A DNA stretch of 64,000 bases from assembly GCF_003316765.1 (NCBI RefSeq), contig NZ_NIJF01000017.1, positions 89,761 to 153,760 of the forward strand. Direction: 5' to 3'. Source of the stretch: Bacillus sp. P14.5. Its GTDB lineage: Bacteria; Bacillota; Bacilli; Bacillales; Bacillaceae_B. A model generated the notes under the pieces. That model saw only the letters and a list, made by a program, of their open reading frames with translations. It searched no databases and was not told the origin of the DNA. The stretch's first letter is position 1. Every line of letters starts with the position of its first letter. Positions 26,137 to 35,304 of the stretch are shown piece by piece. The position numbers and the translations under genes were made by a program.

Positions 26137-27135
26137 ATGGAAAGATACCCCTATCCTCAATTAAAACGGCCATCCTTTTCCTGGCATGCAAGTGAAGAGG
26201 TGACAGAGCCAAAGGTACATGAATGGATCAAGACGATACCAGGGGATGGGCAAGTCAGTTGGGAAGTTGTTGATGTAACCATACTGGGAGTCCCACTTTC
26301 CCGTTCGTCAATCAGTGCTTCTTCTGCAAGTGAAAACCCGGATGCCATGAGAAGGGCCTGGAAGTCTTTTGCAACTTATAACTTGGATTATGATGTTGAT
26401 CTTTCCGAGTTGAGTGTCATAGATCTAGGGGATGTCAGGCAGCATGTAACGGACATTGCTGTCTGCCACCAAAATATCACTGATGCCATGATAAGCATGA
26501 GAAAGGCCCACCCCAAATCATTTCCGATTGTGATGGGAGGGGACCATTCCATCACAGCTATGCTCTTAAAAGGCTGGAAACAAGCTCATCCTGAAGAGAG
26601 AGTTGGTATTCTTCAGTTCGATACTCACTTTGACCTGAGGGACTTATCCAGTGACGGTCCAAGCAATGGAACCCCGATCCGGAATTTAATTGAAAGCAAA
26701 ACGATCAGGGGAGAAGACGTTTATAATATCGGTCTTCATGGTTTCTTTAACGCGAAATCGTTAAAGGAATATGCAGTGGAAACAGGTGTGAACTATACCA
26801 CACTTAGAGCAGCCAGGAAAGCTGGAATCGAATCTGTCGTGAAGAAATCCCTGGAAGAATTGGAAAGCAAAGTGGATACGATTTATTTGACCGTCGACAT
26901 GGATGTTCTGGATATTGGAATTGCCCCTGGAGCACCTGCCTCTACTCCTGGAGGAATGAGAACAGATGAACTCTTTGAAGCGGTCCGTCTTGCAGGCACT
27001 TCATCCAAGGTGAAAGGGATGGATATTGTATGCTTGGATCCCATTAAAGATGTAGCTGATGCGACTGTAAAATCCGGCGTGCATGTAATGCTTTCTTTCT
27101 TAACAGGATATAAACAGCGGGACTTAAGGTATTAA
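26137..27135 (+). CDS. hutG: Formimidoylglutamase
   Basis: Final hut enzyme: hydrolyses formiminoglutamate to glutamate and formamide. Arginase/agmatinase fold with manganese ligands in GGDHSIT, FDTHFDLRDL and VDMDVLD. Its 332 residues begin four bases after hutI. Together hutU-hutI-hutG convert urocanate to glutamate. Confidence 0.93.
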   Translation: MERYPYPQLKRPSFSWHASEEVTEPKVHEWIKTIPGDGQVSWEVVDVTILGVPLSRSSISASSASENPDAMRRAWKSFATYNLDYDVDLSELSVIDLGDVRQHVTDIAVCHQNITDAMISMRKAHPKSFPIVMGGDHSITAMLLKGWKQAHPEERVGILQFDTHFDLRDLSSDGPSNGTPIRNLIESKTIRGEDVYNIGLHGFFNAKSLKEYAVETGVNYTTLRAARKAGIESVVKKSLEELESKVDTIYLTVDMDVLDIGIAPGAPASTPGGMRTDELFEAVRLAGTSSKVKGMDIVCLDPIKDVADATVKSGVHVMLSFLTGYKQRDLRY

Positions 27136-27210
27136 GACGAAGGGAATATCTTCCTTTGTCTCTAATTAAATTTCAGAATATTAAATTTTTTAAAACAGGG
27201 GGAAAAGAGT

Positions 27211-28548
27211 TTGGCGAATCCAAATATCAATACACCGCAAATTGAGCAGACACCAAAGATTCATTCTTCAGCAGGTCTAATCAAATTTTTTGTCTTTAGT
27301 TTAATCGGTATATTTATGTTTTTCATTCCAATTACTGTAGCTGGCAAGTCTTCCATTCCTTTGGACCATCTGGTTACATGGGTTAGAGACACAGTCCCGT
27401 CAGCCGTCCCATATTATGCAGTACTTGTTATTTTGCTAGGAGCCATTTATCCGTTCGCCAAAAAAACATGGAACAAAAGTGCAGTAGATATCGTGTTCTC
27501 AATTTTTAAGGTTCTTGGTTTCGTCGCAGCCTCCATGATTGTATTTGGGGTCGGTCCGACCTGGTTACTTGCGCCAAACATGGGAACATTCCTTTTTGAA
27601 AAATTAGTCATCCCCGTTGGATTGTTGGTTCCCATAGGATCGGTGTTTTTAGCAATGCTGGTTGGTTACGGTTTATTAGAATTGGTCGGTGTCCTTGTTC
27701 AGCGAATTATGAGGCCTGTCTGGAAAACACCTGGACGATCGGCTATCGATGCAGTAGCCTCCTTTGTGGGAAGTTATTCTATCGGGCTTTTAATCACCAA
27801 TCGAGTATTTAAAGAAGGAAAGTATAGTGTCAAAGAGGCTACCATTATTGCAACTGGCTTCTCGACTGTTTCAGTAACGTTTATGATTGTAATCGCAAAC
27901 ACATTAGGACTAATGGAAATCTGGAACCTTTACTTTTGGACAGCATTGATAGTTACTTTTTTAGTAACAGCCATTACAGTAAGAATTTGGCCGCTGAACA
28001 AAATTAGTGATGATTATTATACCGAAGAAGGCCATCCAGAAGAAGTTATTAGAACACGAGTCTTCCAAACTGCCTGGTCAAATGCAATGAAAGCTGCAGA
28101 TGAGGCACCTGGTATAGGGAAAAACATCTGGGAAAATCTTAAAGACGGGTTTGTAATGACAATGAGCATACTTCCGTCAATCATGTCTGTTGGGTTATTA
28201 GGATTGGTTTTAGCGGAATACACTCCAGTCTTTGATATCATTGGATATATCTTCTACCCGTTTACATGGGCCCTGCAGATTCCTGAACCGATGCTGGCAG
28301 CAAAGGCAGCTGGAATTGAAATCGCTGAAATGTTCCTGCCGGCTTTATTAGTGGTTGAAGCACCGCTGATCACCAAATTTATAACAGCAGTTGTTTCTGT
28401 TTCTGCTATCTTATTTTTCTCTGCTACAATTCCATGTATCCTTTCTACAGATATCCCAGTAAGCATACCAAAGCTGTTAGTCGTATGGATTCAGCGTACA
28501 ATTTTAACACTAATAATAGTAACACCAATTGCATTTTTGTTTTTGTAA
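27211..28548 (+). CDS. YjiH-family membrane protein, probable hut-linked permease
   Basis: A protein of 445 residues with about ten hydrophobic segments and Gate-type (nucleoside-recognition-like) motifs such as GSYSIGLLITNRVFKEGKYSVKEATIIATGFSTVS. Start is TTG at 27211 behind AGGGGGA. As the last gene of the hut cluster it may import histidine or urocanate, or export a product; the family function is not established, so this is a context guess. No clear terminator follows. Confidence 0.75.
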   Translation: MANPNINTPQIEQTPKIHSSAGLIKFFVFSLIGIFMFFIPITVAGKSSIPLDHLVTWVRDTVPSAVPYYAVLVILLGAIYPFAKKTWNKSAVDIVFSIFKVLGFVAASMIVFGVGPTWLLAPNMGTFLFEKLVIPVGLLVPIGSVFLAMLVGYGLLELVGVLVQRIMRPVWKTPGRSAIDAVASFVGSYSIGLLITNRVFKEGKYSVKEATIIATGFSTVSVTFMIVIANTLGLMEIWNLYFWTALIVTFLVTAITVRIWPLNKISDDYYTEEGHPEEVIRTRVFQTAWSNAMKAADEAPGIGKNIWENLKDGFVMTMSILPSIMSVGLLGLVLAEYTPVFDIIGYIFYPFTWALQIPEPMLAAKAAGIEIAEMFLPALLVVEAPLITKFITAVVSVSAILFFSATIPCILSTDIPVSIPKLLVVWIQRTILTLIIVTPIAFLFL

Positions 28549-28644
28549 AAGGCGCTTGTCGTAAACTATGTTGCTATTGGATATTAACTTTGAAAAATAT
28601 CTTTATAATTAAATACTAAGCAGTTAAGAAAAGAGCTACTCTCT

Positions 28645-28705
28645 TCATTTAATGAGAAATCTTTAGGATCCGGGGGAAAATCCGGCTCTTGGGATTTTTC
28701 CGAAA
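28645..28705 (+). repeat. Interspersed repeat type T, copy 1
   Basis: GGGGGAAAATCCGGCT and GGGATTTTTCCGAAA recur, inverted, at 33672-33730 with about 85 percent similarity by eye. The GGAAAATCC/GGATTTTTCC arms can pair. Confidence 0.65.
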
Positions 28706-28845
28706 AAGCAACAATCAATCTGAAAGCAGCCTTGAAAAAATATTGGGGCCAGACCTCCGGTACGAAACTCCCCGTTGGAGGTAGTATATTTCCAGTATGA
28801 ATAAAAAGGGGTATATAAGAATTCGATGAGATCATAAGCAATATG

Positions 28846-28916
28846 AAAAAGTATCTTCTTTCTCAGGATTGTTTGGTTTTACAATTAAACAATTCCACAA
28901 AAGAAGATACTTTTTC
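28846..28916. terminator. Long hairpin with A/T-rich ends
   Basis: AAAAAGTATCTTCTT and AAGAAGATACTTTTT pair, and an inner GATTGTTT/AAACAATT stem extends the hairpin. It could terminate the hut transcript 300 bp downstream of the last gene. Confidence 0.65.
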
Positions 28917-29377
28917 ATTTGTTTTTTAGTTGGAAGAAAGGTTTTGGGCCATCACGATAGCGATTTCGTTCTTCATATGGTGTGGTTTTTGCAGCATGAG
29001 AACCGTAAATAACATCCAGTGAATGAACTCTTCTCTTAGACAGACTGCTTCCGCCCTTGAGTTAAGCATGAGAAGCTGGAATGGTTTGAATCGAAGGCAT
29101 AACGTGAATAAATACTGTATGAAGGGTTTTCTGAAAAAAAGCTTTTTTTCTAAAAGATTGTTGCAAAATTATATTCATTCATTAGATAACGCCACAATTT
29201 GGTGAAAAAGAAGAATAGACCTGCTTATCAGTTCTAGGGAGAAACCTTAGCATCCGGGAGATAATGCTGATCTTGGATTTTTACAAAAGTTAATATATAT
29301 GAAAAAAGTCTTTTTTACCGGCTTTTTTAATAAACTGCTGCTTAAGACTGATATTTTCCCTTTATCCCTTTGCGTAG

Positions 29378-29452
29378 GCGGATTGGAGCGGAAGGCGGAC
29401 GATCTCCTGTCGGACTAGCGGGACAGGTGAGCCCCACAGGCGCAGCCGAGGA
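29378..29452 (+). repeat. Left half of the GC-rich interspersed repeat
   Basis: It begins GGATTGGAGCGGAAGG like the complete copy at 35409 and stops after GCCGAGGAGC. The matching right-hand end appears at 31371-31425 on the far side of the IS element. Confidence 0.75.
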
Positions 29453-29495
29453 GCATTCCTGTTTATAAACTTTTAGAGGTCTTGAAAAAGAAAAA

Positions 29496-29558
29496 GTCCT
29501 CTTGTATGATGCATGAGTGTCAACGACCAAATCGAAACTCACTACCATACAGGAGGAC
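29496..29558 (+). promoter_or_regulatory. Hairpin sequestering the transposase ribosome binding site
   Basis: GTCCTCTTGTATG (29496-29508) pairs at 12 of 13 positions with CATACAGGAGGAC (29546-29558), and the second arm contains the AGGAGG ribosome site. An inner TGAGT/ACTCA stem can form in the loop. Folding would limit translation of the transposase. Confidence 0.7.
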
Positions 29559-29562
29559 CATA

Positions 29563-30840
29563 ATGAATCGTAATATGAATCACAAAATTAATCAAGTCTC
29601 CGAAGACACCCTGGTCATTGGAATCGACATTGCCAAAAAGAAACACTTCGCATGTGCGATGGATGACCGTGGTCGTGTCTTACAAAAATCTTTTCCATTT
29701 TTTCAATCACAAGCTGGATTTGAACAGCTGGACAAAAGAATTCAATCTCTACAAGCTTTACACGAAAAATCAAAGGTTATAGTGGGCTTTGAACCCACCG
29801 GACACTACTGGATGAACTTAGCTGCGTATTTGGTCGACCAGCACATTCAGTTTGTCATGGTGAACCCTATGCATGTGAATAGAACAAAAGAGTTAGATGA
29901 TAATCTTCAAACCAAGAACGACCAGAAAGACGCACGTGTGATCGCCAGCTTAATACGTGACGGCCGTTTCAACTATTCACGAACCTTAGAAGGGGTAGAA
30001 GCCGAACTTCGTAATGGATCTAGTCTACGTTCTAAGATACAAGAAGACCTTACAGCTCTCAAAAACCGTATGATCCGATGGATAGATCTTTATTTTCCCG
30101 AGTTTCATCATGTATTTAAGAGCTTTGGAAAAAACGCTTGTGCCGTACTTGAGAAGACACCTTTACCTATTGATTTTGATGGGAAAAGTGATGAAGCCCT
30201 TATTGAGCTTTACAAAAGTGTGGAGGGACTAAAATGTCTTTCTGTTTCTAGTATCAAAAAGGTAAAAGCCGCAGCCCCTCAGACCATTGGGTTAAAGGAA
30301 GGGCTGGAAATGGCACGTTTTGAGATGAATACGTTAATTACTCAATTTAAATCTCTCTCCAACCAACTGGAGATCTTATCAGCCAGATTAACTGAGCTGG
30401 CTGAACAAATGCCCGACTACGAGTATATCCTTTCAATGGATGGGTTGGGTGAAAATACAGCTGTTGATTTACTCTCTGAGATAGGCTCTCTAAGCCGATA
30501 TGAGCATCCACGCCAATTAATTAAACTAGGGGGACTCACACTTAGAGAAAACTCTTCTGGCCAACATAAAGGCCAAAAGAAAATCTCGAAAAGGGGGCGT
30601 AGGAAATTAAGGGCCATATTATTTAGGGTCATACTTCCTTTGATTCAACACAACGCTGCCTTTAAGGCTTTATATCACTACTACACAACTCGTACTGTCA
30701 ATCCACTGAAGAAGAAAGAAGCTATGGTTGTATTATGTGGCAAGTTACTGAAAATCCTACACGCCTTGTGTACCAAACGTGTTCACTTTAATGAAAACCT
30801 TATTATCGCAGACCTTCATTGCCTCCAAGAGGCGGCTTGA
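29563..30840 (+). CDS. IS110-family transposase (DEDD recombinase)
   Basis: Moves the element by a RuvC-like DEDD nuclease domain plus a C-terminal domain with the catalytic serine region. The opening IGIDIAKKKHFACAMD places the first Asp at residue 22, VGFEPTGHYWMNL holds the Glu, and TKNDQKDARVIA holds the paired aspartates. The C-terminal transposase_20 block is SMDGLGENTAVDLLSEIG...LGGLTLRENSSGQHKGQKKISKRGRRKLR. The ATG at 29563, 4 bases from AGGAGGACC, is preferred over the upstream 29482. Its 425 residues appear intact. Confidence 0.93.
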   Translation: MNRNMNHKINQVSEDTLVIGIDIAKKKHFACAMDDRGRVLQKSFPFFQSQAGFEQLDKRIQSLQALHEKSKVIVGFEPTGHYWMNLAAYLVDQHIQFVMVNPMHVNRTKELDDNLQTKNDQKDARVIASLIRDGRFNYSRTLEGVEAELRNGSSLRSKIQEDLTALKNRMIRWIDLYFPEFHHVFKSFGKNACAVLEKTPLPIDFDGKSDEALIELYKSVEGLKCLSVSSIKKVKAAAPQTIGLKEGLEMARFEMNTLITQFKSLSNQLEILSARLTELAEQMPDYEYILSMDGLGENTAVDLLSEIGSLSRYEHPRQLIKLGGLTLRENSSGQHKGQKKISKRGRRKLRAILFRVILPLIQHNAAFKALYHYYTTRTVNPLKKKEAMVVLCGKLLKILHALCTKRVHFNENLIIADLHCLQEAA

Positions 30841-30844
30841 GCAC

Positions 30845-31060
30845 TTTCTTAGTAGTTTGATATCTAAACAATAAGATGACACGGAGAAGCCGGCACCGAA
30901 TGAGCCATTAGACCAAGAGTCCCTCGAGGAGCATCGCCAGCCTCTGCCTTATGAATAGACCGAACGAAGGAATGTACGCGCTAGACGCCAAGAGACATGG
31001 GAGGGTACGTCACCATAAGAAAAGCAGAGATCCAAGGTGCATCACATAGGTACTGAGAGT
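30845..31060 (+). ncRNA. Candidate guide (bridge/seek) RNA region of the IS element
   Basis: Non-coding, structured sequence directly after the transposase. CTCTGC (30942-30947) with CTTATG pairs with CATAAG (31014-31019) and GCAGAG (31024-31029) around a loop of about 60 bases. IS1111-group elements are reported to encode their target-choosing RNA downstream of the transposase, which fits this layout. No fold was computed. Confidence 0.45.
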
Positions 31061-31101
31061 TAATAATTTCCAATTAGCTCTAGCGAAGCGTTAGGTGGAT
31101 T

Positions 31102-31209
31102 TTACAAATTCTTATAGAATTAGAAAATCTTGATTATTTGCCACACAGAAAAAATTTAGAGACATTAAAAACTGCTTTAAACGTTGATACTCCAACATTT
31201 CTAGAGGGA
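31102..31209 (+). pseudogene. C-terminal remnant of an XRE-like regulator
   Basis: One frame reads IELENLDYLPHRKNLETLK and continues TALNVDTPTFLE, the look of helix 4-5 of a Cro/CI-type helix-turn-helix protein. There is no start, and the frame runs on into the adjoining repeat. It seems to be a gene fragment cut off by the IS element or by repeat-mediated rearrangement. Confidence 0.45.
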
Positions 31210-31213
31210 GGCT

Positions 31214-31425
31214 CATCCAGCTACAGCGGCCAGCGACTAGCAGATTTCGGTCTCTCTCCTTACGATAAGTCATCATCGAATCACTGTCGCTCTTCGTGAT
31301 TCCTTTATCTCATACGAGAGCCCTAAAATCTGTACGTCGCTGAACGGCCGCTTGCACTTGTGCTTCACCGCCCGCCCCGCGGAGTCGAACGTCTGGAGCG
31401 GAAATCCATTACTTTTCAACGTCAC
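31214..31425. repeat. Composite GC-rich repeat, right half
   Basis: A CCAGCTACAGCGGCC...GAACGGCCGCTTGC module (31214-31360) is joined to CACCGCCCGCCCCGCGG...CTGGAGCGGAAATCCA, the end of the other repeat type. The same composite occurs at 35508-35712. Confidence 0.8.
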
Positions 31426-31529
31426 AATCTTAACGAAAAGAGCCAAAAGGAAAAAATGAAACCCTTCAATAAAGCCGGTTGGCAGAAACTCATTTCTTTC
31501 CAGCAAGAAATAAAGAGGAGGTTTTCTCA

Positions 31530-31791
31530 TTGAAAGAAGGAATTCATCCAAACTCTCAAAAAGTCGTCTTTATGGATACGAACAGCGGGTATAAATTTTT
31601 GACCAGTTCCACACTATCATCTTCAGAAACCATTGATTGAGGAAGATGGGAGCACCTATCCGCTGATCAAAGTAGAAGTCAGTTCAGATACCCATCCTTT
31701 CTACACAGGCGTCCAGAAGTTCGCAGACCGCGGCGGCCGTGCAGATCGTTTCCTTAAAAAGTACAATATGGAGCGGCCGAAGGATAAGTAA
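31530..31791 (+). pseudogene. Degenerate second copy of rpmE2 (ribosomal protein L31 type B)
   Basis: Aligns almost end to end with the intact rpmE2 at 35858-36112 ([48 protein letters not shown]). The start codon has become TTG (31530) and a one-base insertion near 31635 (GATTGAGG against the functional GAGTGGG) causes an immediate TGA. The AGGAGGTTTTCT ribosome site is retained, but no Zur box lies upstream. It has a composite GC-rich repeat in front, as does the intact copy, so the segment was probably duplicated together. Confidence 0.88.
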
Positions 31792-31804
31792 CATTATTTT
31801 TAAT

Positions 31805-31842
31805 AAAAAAAGCGGATTCCATTCAATTGGAATCCGCTGTTT
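31805..31842. terminator. Bidirectional terminator
   Basis: AGCGGATTCCA and TGGAATCCGCT pair around TTCAAT, with a flanking A-run; it serves the minus-strand SDR gene and the dead rpmE2 copy. Confidence 0.8.
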
Positions 31843-31858
31843 GATGTATAGGAGACAA

Positions 31859-32605
31859 TTATTTGAAAGAAGCATATCCTTCATCAGCCATGACAACACT
31901 GCCATTGATGGCGCTCGCTTCTTCAAGGGAAAGAAGGTAGACTGTGTCAGCCAGTTGTTCAGGCTGAGTCAATTTGTTGCCCATAACTTTGGATTTCATG
32001 GAGTCAATGATGCCTTTATCTTTATAACCCTGGATAATCGGAGTATCCACCACTCCAGGTGCAACCCCAACGACACGGATTCCATAAGGAGCCATTTCCA
32101 AGGCTGCTGATTTCGTCATCATGTTCACAGCTCCCTTTGTAGCGTGGTAAGCAAAGGTGCCAGGTGATGCGAGGATTCCAAATACGGAAGTTGTATTGAT
32201 AATAACCCCTTTAATACCCAGTTCTTTCATCTTTTTCCCGGCAGCGATGATCCCATAGGCAACTCCATGCTGGTTGATATCAATGATTTTGTGGTAAATT
32301 TCAAGATTCATATCCATCACCGGTGTCGGGCTTCCGATTCCAGCGTTGTTGAACATTACATCAATCCGCCCGAATTCCTCAACCGTTCTGTCGATCAAGG
32401 CTTGAACATCTTCATGGCTTGAAACATCTGTTTTAATAAAGATGGCTTCGCCGCCTTGTGCGTTGATGCTTTCAACTGTTTCATTTCCTGCCAATTCATT
32501 AAAATCGGCAACGACAACCCGATCACCTTTTTTGGCAAATTTAAAGGAAGTTTCCTTTCCGATTCCGCTTGCTCCTCCTGTAATAACCGCAACTCTTTTA
32601 GTCAT
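31859..32605 (-). CDS. Short-chain dehydrogenase/reductase
   Basis: NAD(P)-dependent oxidoreductase of 248 residues with the full classical SDR set: TGGASGIGKE at the N-terminus (cofactor), NNAGIG, a catalytic Ser in INTTSV, YHATK (Tyr/Lys), and PGVVDTPI. The frame is open to 32674, but the ATG at 32605 with AGGAGGG upstream is clearly the start. The substrate is unknown. It diverges from a LysR regulator with 151 bp between, so that regulator probably controls it. Confidence 0.9.
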   Translation of the reverse strand: MTKRVAVITGGASGIGKETSFKFAKKGDRVVVADFNELAGNETVESINAQGGEAIFIKTDVSSHEDVQALIDRTVEEFGRIDVMFNNAGIGSPTPVMDMNLEIYHKIIDINQHGVAYGIIAAGKKMKELGIKGVIINTTSVFGILASPGTFAYHATKGAVNMMTKSAALEMAPYGIRVVGVAPGVVDTPIIQGYKDKGIIDSMKSKVMGNKLTQPEQLADTVYLLSLEEASAINGSVVMADEGYASFK

Positions 32606-32699
32606 AATAATAGACCCTCCTGATAGTAGTAGATATTTAGTCAATTTAAATTTTACCATTGAAATGGCTTTCATAAAATTTAATAATAGTAAGGGAAGC

Positions 32700-32714
32700 T
32701 TAAGTGAAACTTAA
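32700..32714. promoter_or_regulatory. Candidate LysR operator
   Basis: TTAAGTGAAACTTAA is a perfect interrupted palindrome in the SDR-LysR divergent intergenic region, of the size and AT-content expected for a LysR-type site. Confidence 0.5.
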
Positions 32715-32756
32715 TTAAAAATTTCACACAGAAGCATAAATAAAAGGGGAATTATC

Positions 32757-33650
32757 ATGAATATAGATCAATTGGAACATGTAATAGAGGTCGCCAATAC
32801 AGGCTCACTGACAAAGGCAGCGGAGAATCTGCATGTCAGTCTTTCGGCGATCAGCCAATCAATCAGCAAGCTCGAAAAAGAACTGGGAATTCAATTGTTC
32901 ATCAGAAACCGAAACGGTGCAGTGCCTACTTTTGAAGGGAAAGGTATCATTGAAAAAGCCGTTGAAACCCTGGTGAAAGTGAATGAATTAAAAGAAGAAG
33001 CCAACAAATACTCCGACAGCCTTGCGGGTGAATTGAAAATCGGGATCATTCCTAGTCCGACCAACTTTTTGATAGATATTGTTTCAACATTCAAATCCGA
33101 TTATCCAAATGTGAAAATCGAAATCTATGAAAAGGGACCGATGGAAATCCTGGAGGACATTCATCATCATCGTCTTGATATTGGATTGATCCTTACTTCA
33201 CAAACATTATTGGAAGAGGACCATACTTTGCGATGTGAACCGCTTTTGGAAGGAAGGATGGTTGCGGCTGTAAATAAAAACTCTCCTCTTGCGAAGATGG
33301 AGACGATTTCACCAAGCGACCTGATTGCCAATACATTGGTCTTATATAATGATGATTACATTAAGAGTTTTACAGAAGATATCCTTTCCGGATATGGGAA
33401 AATCGATATTATGTTTACCAGTAATAATCTCGATGCCATTAAACGAGCTGTGCAAAAGGGAATGGCTGTCACTGTCGGGCTGGATTATTCCTTCAACAGC
33501 CACCAGCCTTTTCAAACAGGGGATATTGTTTCTGTTCCTATCAAGGGACCAAGAGATGAAAGAGTTTATTTTACTCTTGTCCGGAAAGAGGGAAAGGTAC
33601 CCTCAAGGACAGTAAAGGAATTTATGAAGAGAACCAGAAGAGCATTTTAG
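32757..33650 (+). CDS. LysR-family transcriptional regulator
   Basis: Classical LTTR of 297 residues: the N-terminal winged helix-turn-helix (LEHVIEVANTGSLTKAAENLHVSLSAISQSISKLEKELG, residues 5-43) is followed by a periplasmic-binding-like effector domain (LKIGIIPSPTNFLIDIV onward). The ribosome site AAGGGGA precedes the ATG. Likely target: the divergent SDR gene and itself. The inducer is unknown. Confidence 0.92.
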   Translation: MNIDQLEHVIEVANTGSLTKAAENLHVSLSAISQSISKLEKELGIQLFIRNRNGAVPTFEGKGIIEKAVETLVKVNELKEEANKYSDSLAGELKIGIIPSPTNFLIDIVSTFKSDYPNVKIEIYEKGPMEILEDIHHHRLDIGLILTSQTLLEEDHTLRCEPLLEGRMVAAVNKNSPLAKMETISPSDLIANTLVLYNDDYIKSFTEDILSGYGKIDIMFTSNNLDAIKRAVQKGMAVTVGLDYSFNSHQPFQTGDIVSVPIKGPRDERVYFTLVRKEGKVPSRTVKEFMKRTRRAF

Positions 33651-34029
33651 TTAAGGCTATTTTCGCATACATTGTTGCTTTCGGAAAATCCCTAAAGCCG
33701 GATTTTCCCCCTGGATACTAGGCTTTTTCGCTCTAGACGAAGAGAGAAGCTCTTTTCTCTCTTGTTTAACAGGATTTTCCGGGTTAATTATGGCGCTATC
33801 TTTCGCAATTAATATCAAACAGCCACAAAGTTTACGAAAAGAGCCTTAGTTAAAGTCTTTTTGAGAATAGCATGCTGCTTTCGAGTGAATTAGGACGAGT
33901 TTAAAAGCAACACATCCGAAAAGAGCTTAGTTAATAGAAACAAAAGGTATTCTTCACAAAAACAGAAGGAAAATCAAATTTTTGATCCGATATAAAAGAC
34001 ATAAAAATAATTTAATAGCGAGGTTTTTT
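33651..34029. other. Gene-free spacer containing repeat type T, copy 2
   Basis: An inverted relative of the repeat at 28645-28705 occupies 33672-33730, next to a GAGAGAAGC/GCTTTTCTCTC hairpin. The rest is AT-rich without convincing genes. Confidence 0.55.
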
Positions 34030-35277
34030 ATGTCTATCAAAATGAAACTGCTGATTATCCTGTCAATCAACTTTCTGATTCCCATTTTCACATTCGGGTA
34101 CTATTCTTTTAACTATTTATCTTCCGGGGAAGTAAGAACCATATTTACCATTCTGGGTATTATGCTGGTTTATGCCTGCATTCAGAACTATTTTGTCATA
34201 AAGTCGATTGCAAGACCGCTCCGCCTTACCAAGGGCGCTATGGAAAAGATTGCAGAGGGCGACCTGAACACGCGCTTGGATATCACGCAAAAGAATGAGC
34301 TGGGTGATATGGCCAGAAGTCTGAACAAAATGACGGCAAACATCAAAGAGATGATTCAGAAGATTGATTCGGCTTCCACTGAACTGGCCGTTTCCGCAGA
34401 AAGTCTGACAGCGGTATCAGAAGAAACGGCAGCAGCAAGCGAAGGTGTTTCGCAAGCTGTTCAGGGGATAGCTGCAGGGTCTGCTCATTCTGCACAGGAA
34501 GCGGATGAAGCAAGCCGCCTCATCGGCTCTTTATCTGACCAGCTGGCACAAGTACATAGCCAGGCAGAAAACATCAGCAGCTTTTCTTCCGAAGCGAATA
34601 AGGCGAGCGAGACCGGCCTTGAAAAGATGCGCCATCTTAATGATTCTTTTGAAGCATCATCTATTTCACTTTCATCCGTTCGCGATGTGGTAATGGATCT
34701 TGACAGCAAGATCAGAGACATTGAACAGGTTATTCTCTCCATCAATGCGATTTCAGAGCAGACGAACCTGCTGGCTCTTAATGCAAGTATAGAAGCAGCC
34801 AGAGCGGGTGAACAAGGAAAGGGATTTGCAGTGGTCGCCGAGGAAGTTAGGAAGCTGGCTGAACAATCGGCTCTGGCGACAGACAGGGTGAAAGGGACGA
34901 TAATTTCTATCCAGTCGCAGTCAAAGAAGGCAGTTGAGGAAATGAACAAGACAAAGGATTCTCAAACAGTGCAAAGCAAGTCGGTGGCTGAAACCTTAAC
35001 TTCGTTTGAAACGATTGCATCCGTTTTTGAAAAGGTATCCGATTCAATCATCACAATCAGTAAGGAAGTACAGCAAATCAACTCAAGCAAAAATATAGTT
35101 GTAGAATCCATCTCAGGAATAACAAACATGACCAAGCAGTCTGCGGCTGCATGCCAAGAGGCGGGTGCCTCAACAGAAGAACAAGTCAAGGCATTCTCTT
35201 CTGTCACTCATACAGCCGAGCAGCTCAATGAATCCAGCCGCGAACTGAAAAAATTGATGAATTATTTTTCAATCTAG
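34030..35277 (+). CDS. Methyl-accepting chemotaxis protein lacking an extracellular sensor domain
   Basis: Membrane chemoreceptor that signals to CheA/CheW. Two transmembrane helices near the N-terminus ([19 protein letters not shown] and [21 protein letters not shown]) are separated by only about 10 residues, so no ligand domain sits outside. A HAMP domain follows ([22 protein letters not shown]), then a long coiled-coil signalling region with the hairpin tip [40 protein letters not shown]. The start at 34030 (GCGAGG upstream) is preferred over the TTG at 33982. It may sense membrane state or energy, by analogy with similar receptors. Confidence 0.9.
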   Translation: MSIKMKLLIILSINFLIPIFTFGYYSFNYLSSGEVRTIFTILGIMLVYACIQNYFVIKSIARPLRLTKGAMEKIAEGDLNTRLDITQKNELGDMARSLNKMTANIKEMIQKIDSASTELAVSAESLTAVSEETAAASEGVSQAVQGIAAGSAHSAQEADEASRLIGSLSDQLAQVHSQAENISSFSSEANKASETGLEKMRHLNDSFEASSISLSSVRDVVMDLDSKIRDIEQVILSINAISEQTNLLALNASIEAARAGEQGKGFAVVAEEVRKLAEQSALATDRVKGTIISIQSQSKKAVEEMNKTKDSQTVQSKSVAETLTSFETIASVFEKVSDSIITISKEVQQINSSKNIVVESISGITNMTKQSAAACQEAGASTEEQVKAFSSVTHTAEQLNESSRELKKLMNYFSI

Positions 35278-35304
35278 AAAAAATGGCGGCTTCAGAAAGA
35301 ATAC

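Larger units (their letters stand above)
28549..29461. other. Gene-poor region with several repeats between the hut cluster and the IS element
   Basis: No convincing coding sequence. Contents in order: repeat type T (28645-28705), a long hairpin (28846-28916), a repeat U fragment (29080-29145), a weak T-like copy (29236-29285) and the left half of the GC-rich repeat (29378-29452). Confidence 0.6.
29462..31100 (+). mobile_element. IS110/IS1111-type insertion element (ends approximate)
   Basis: One DEDD transposase gene with a short 5' leader containing a hairpin and about 250 bp of structured non-coding sequence 3' of the gene. It lies between two halves of a GC-rich repeat, consistent with insertion into repeat DNA. 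IS110-type elements lack classic terminal inverted repeats, so the boundaries are estimates. Confidence 0.7.
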
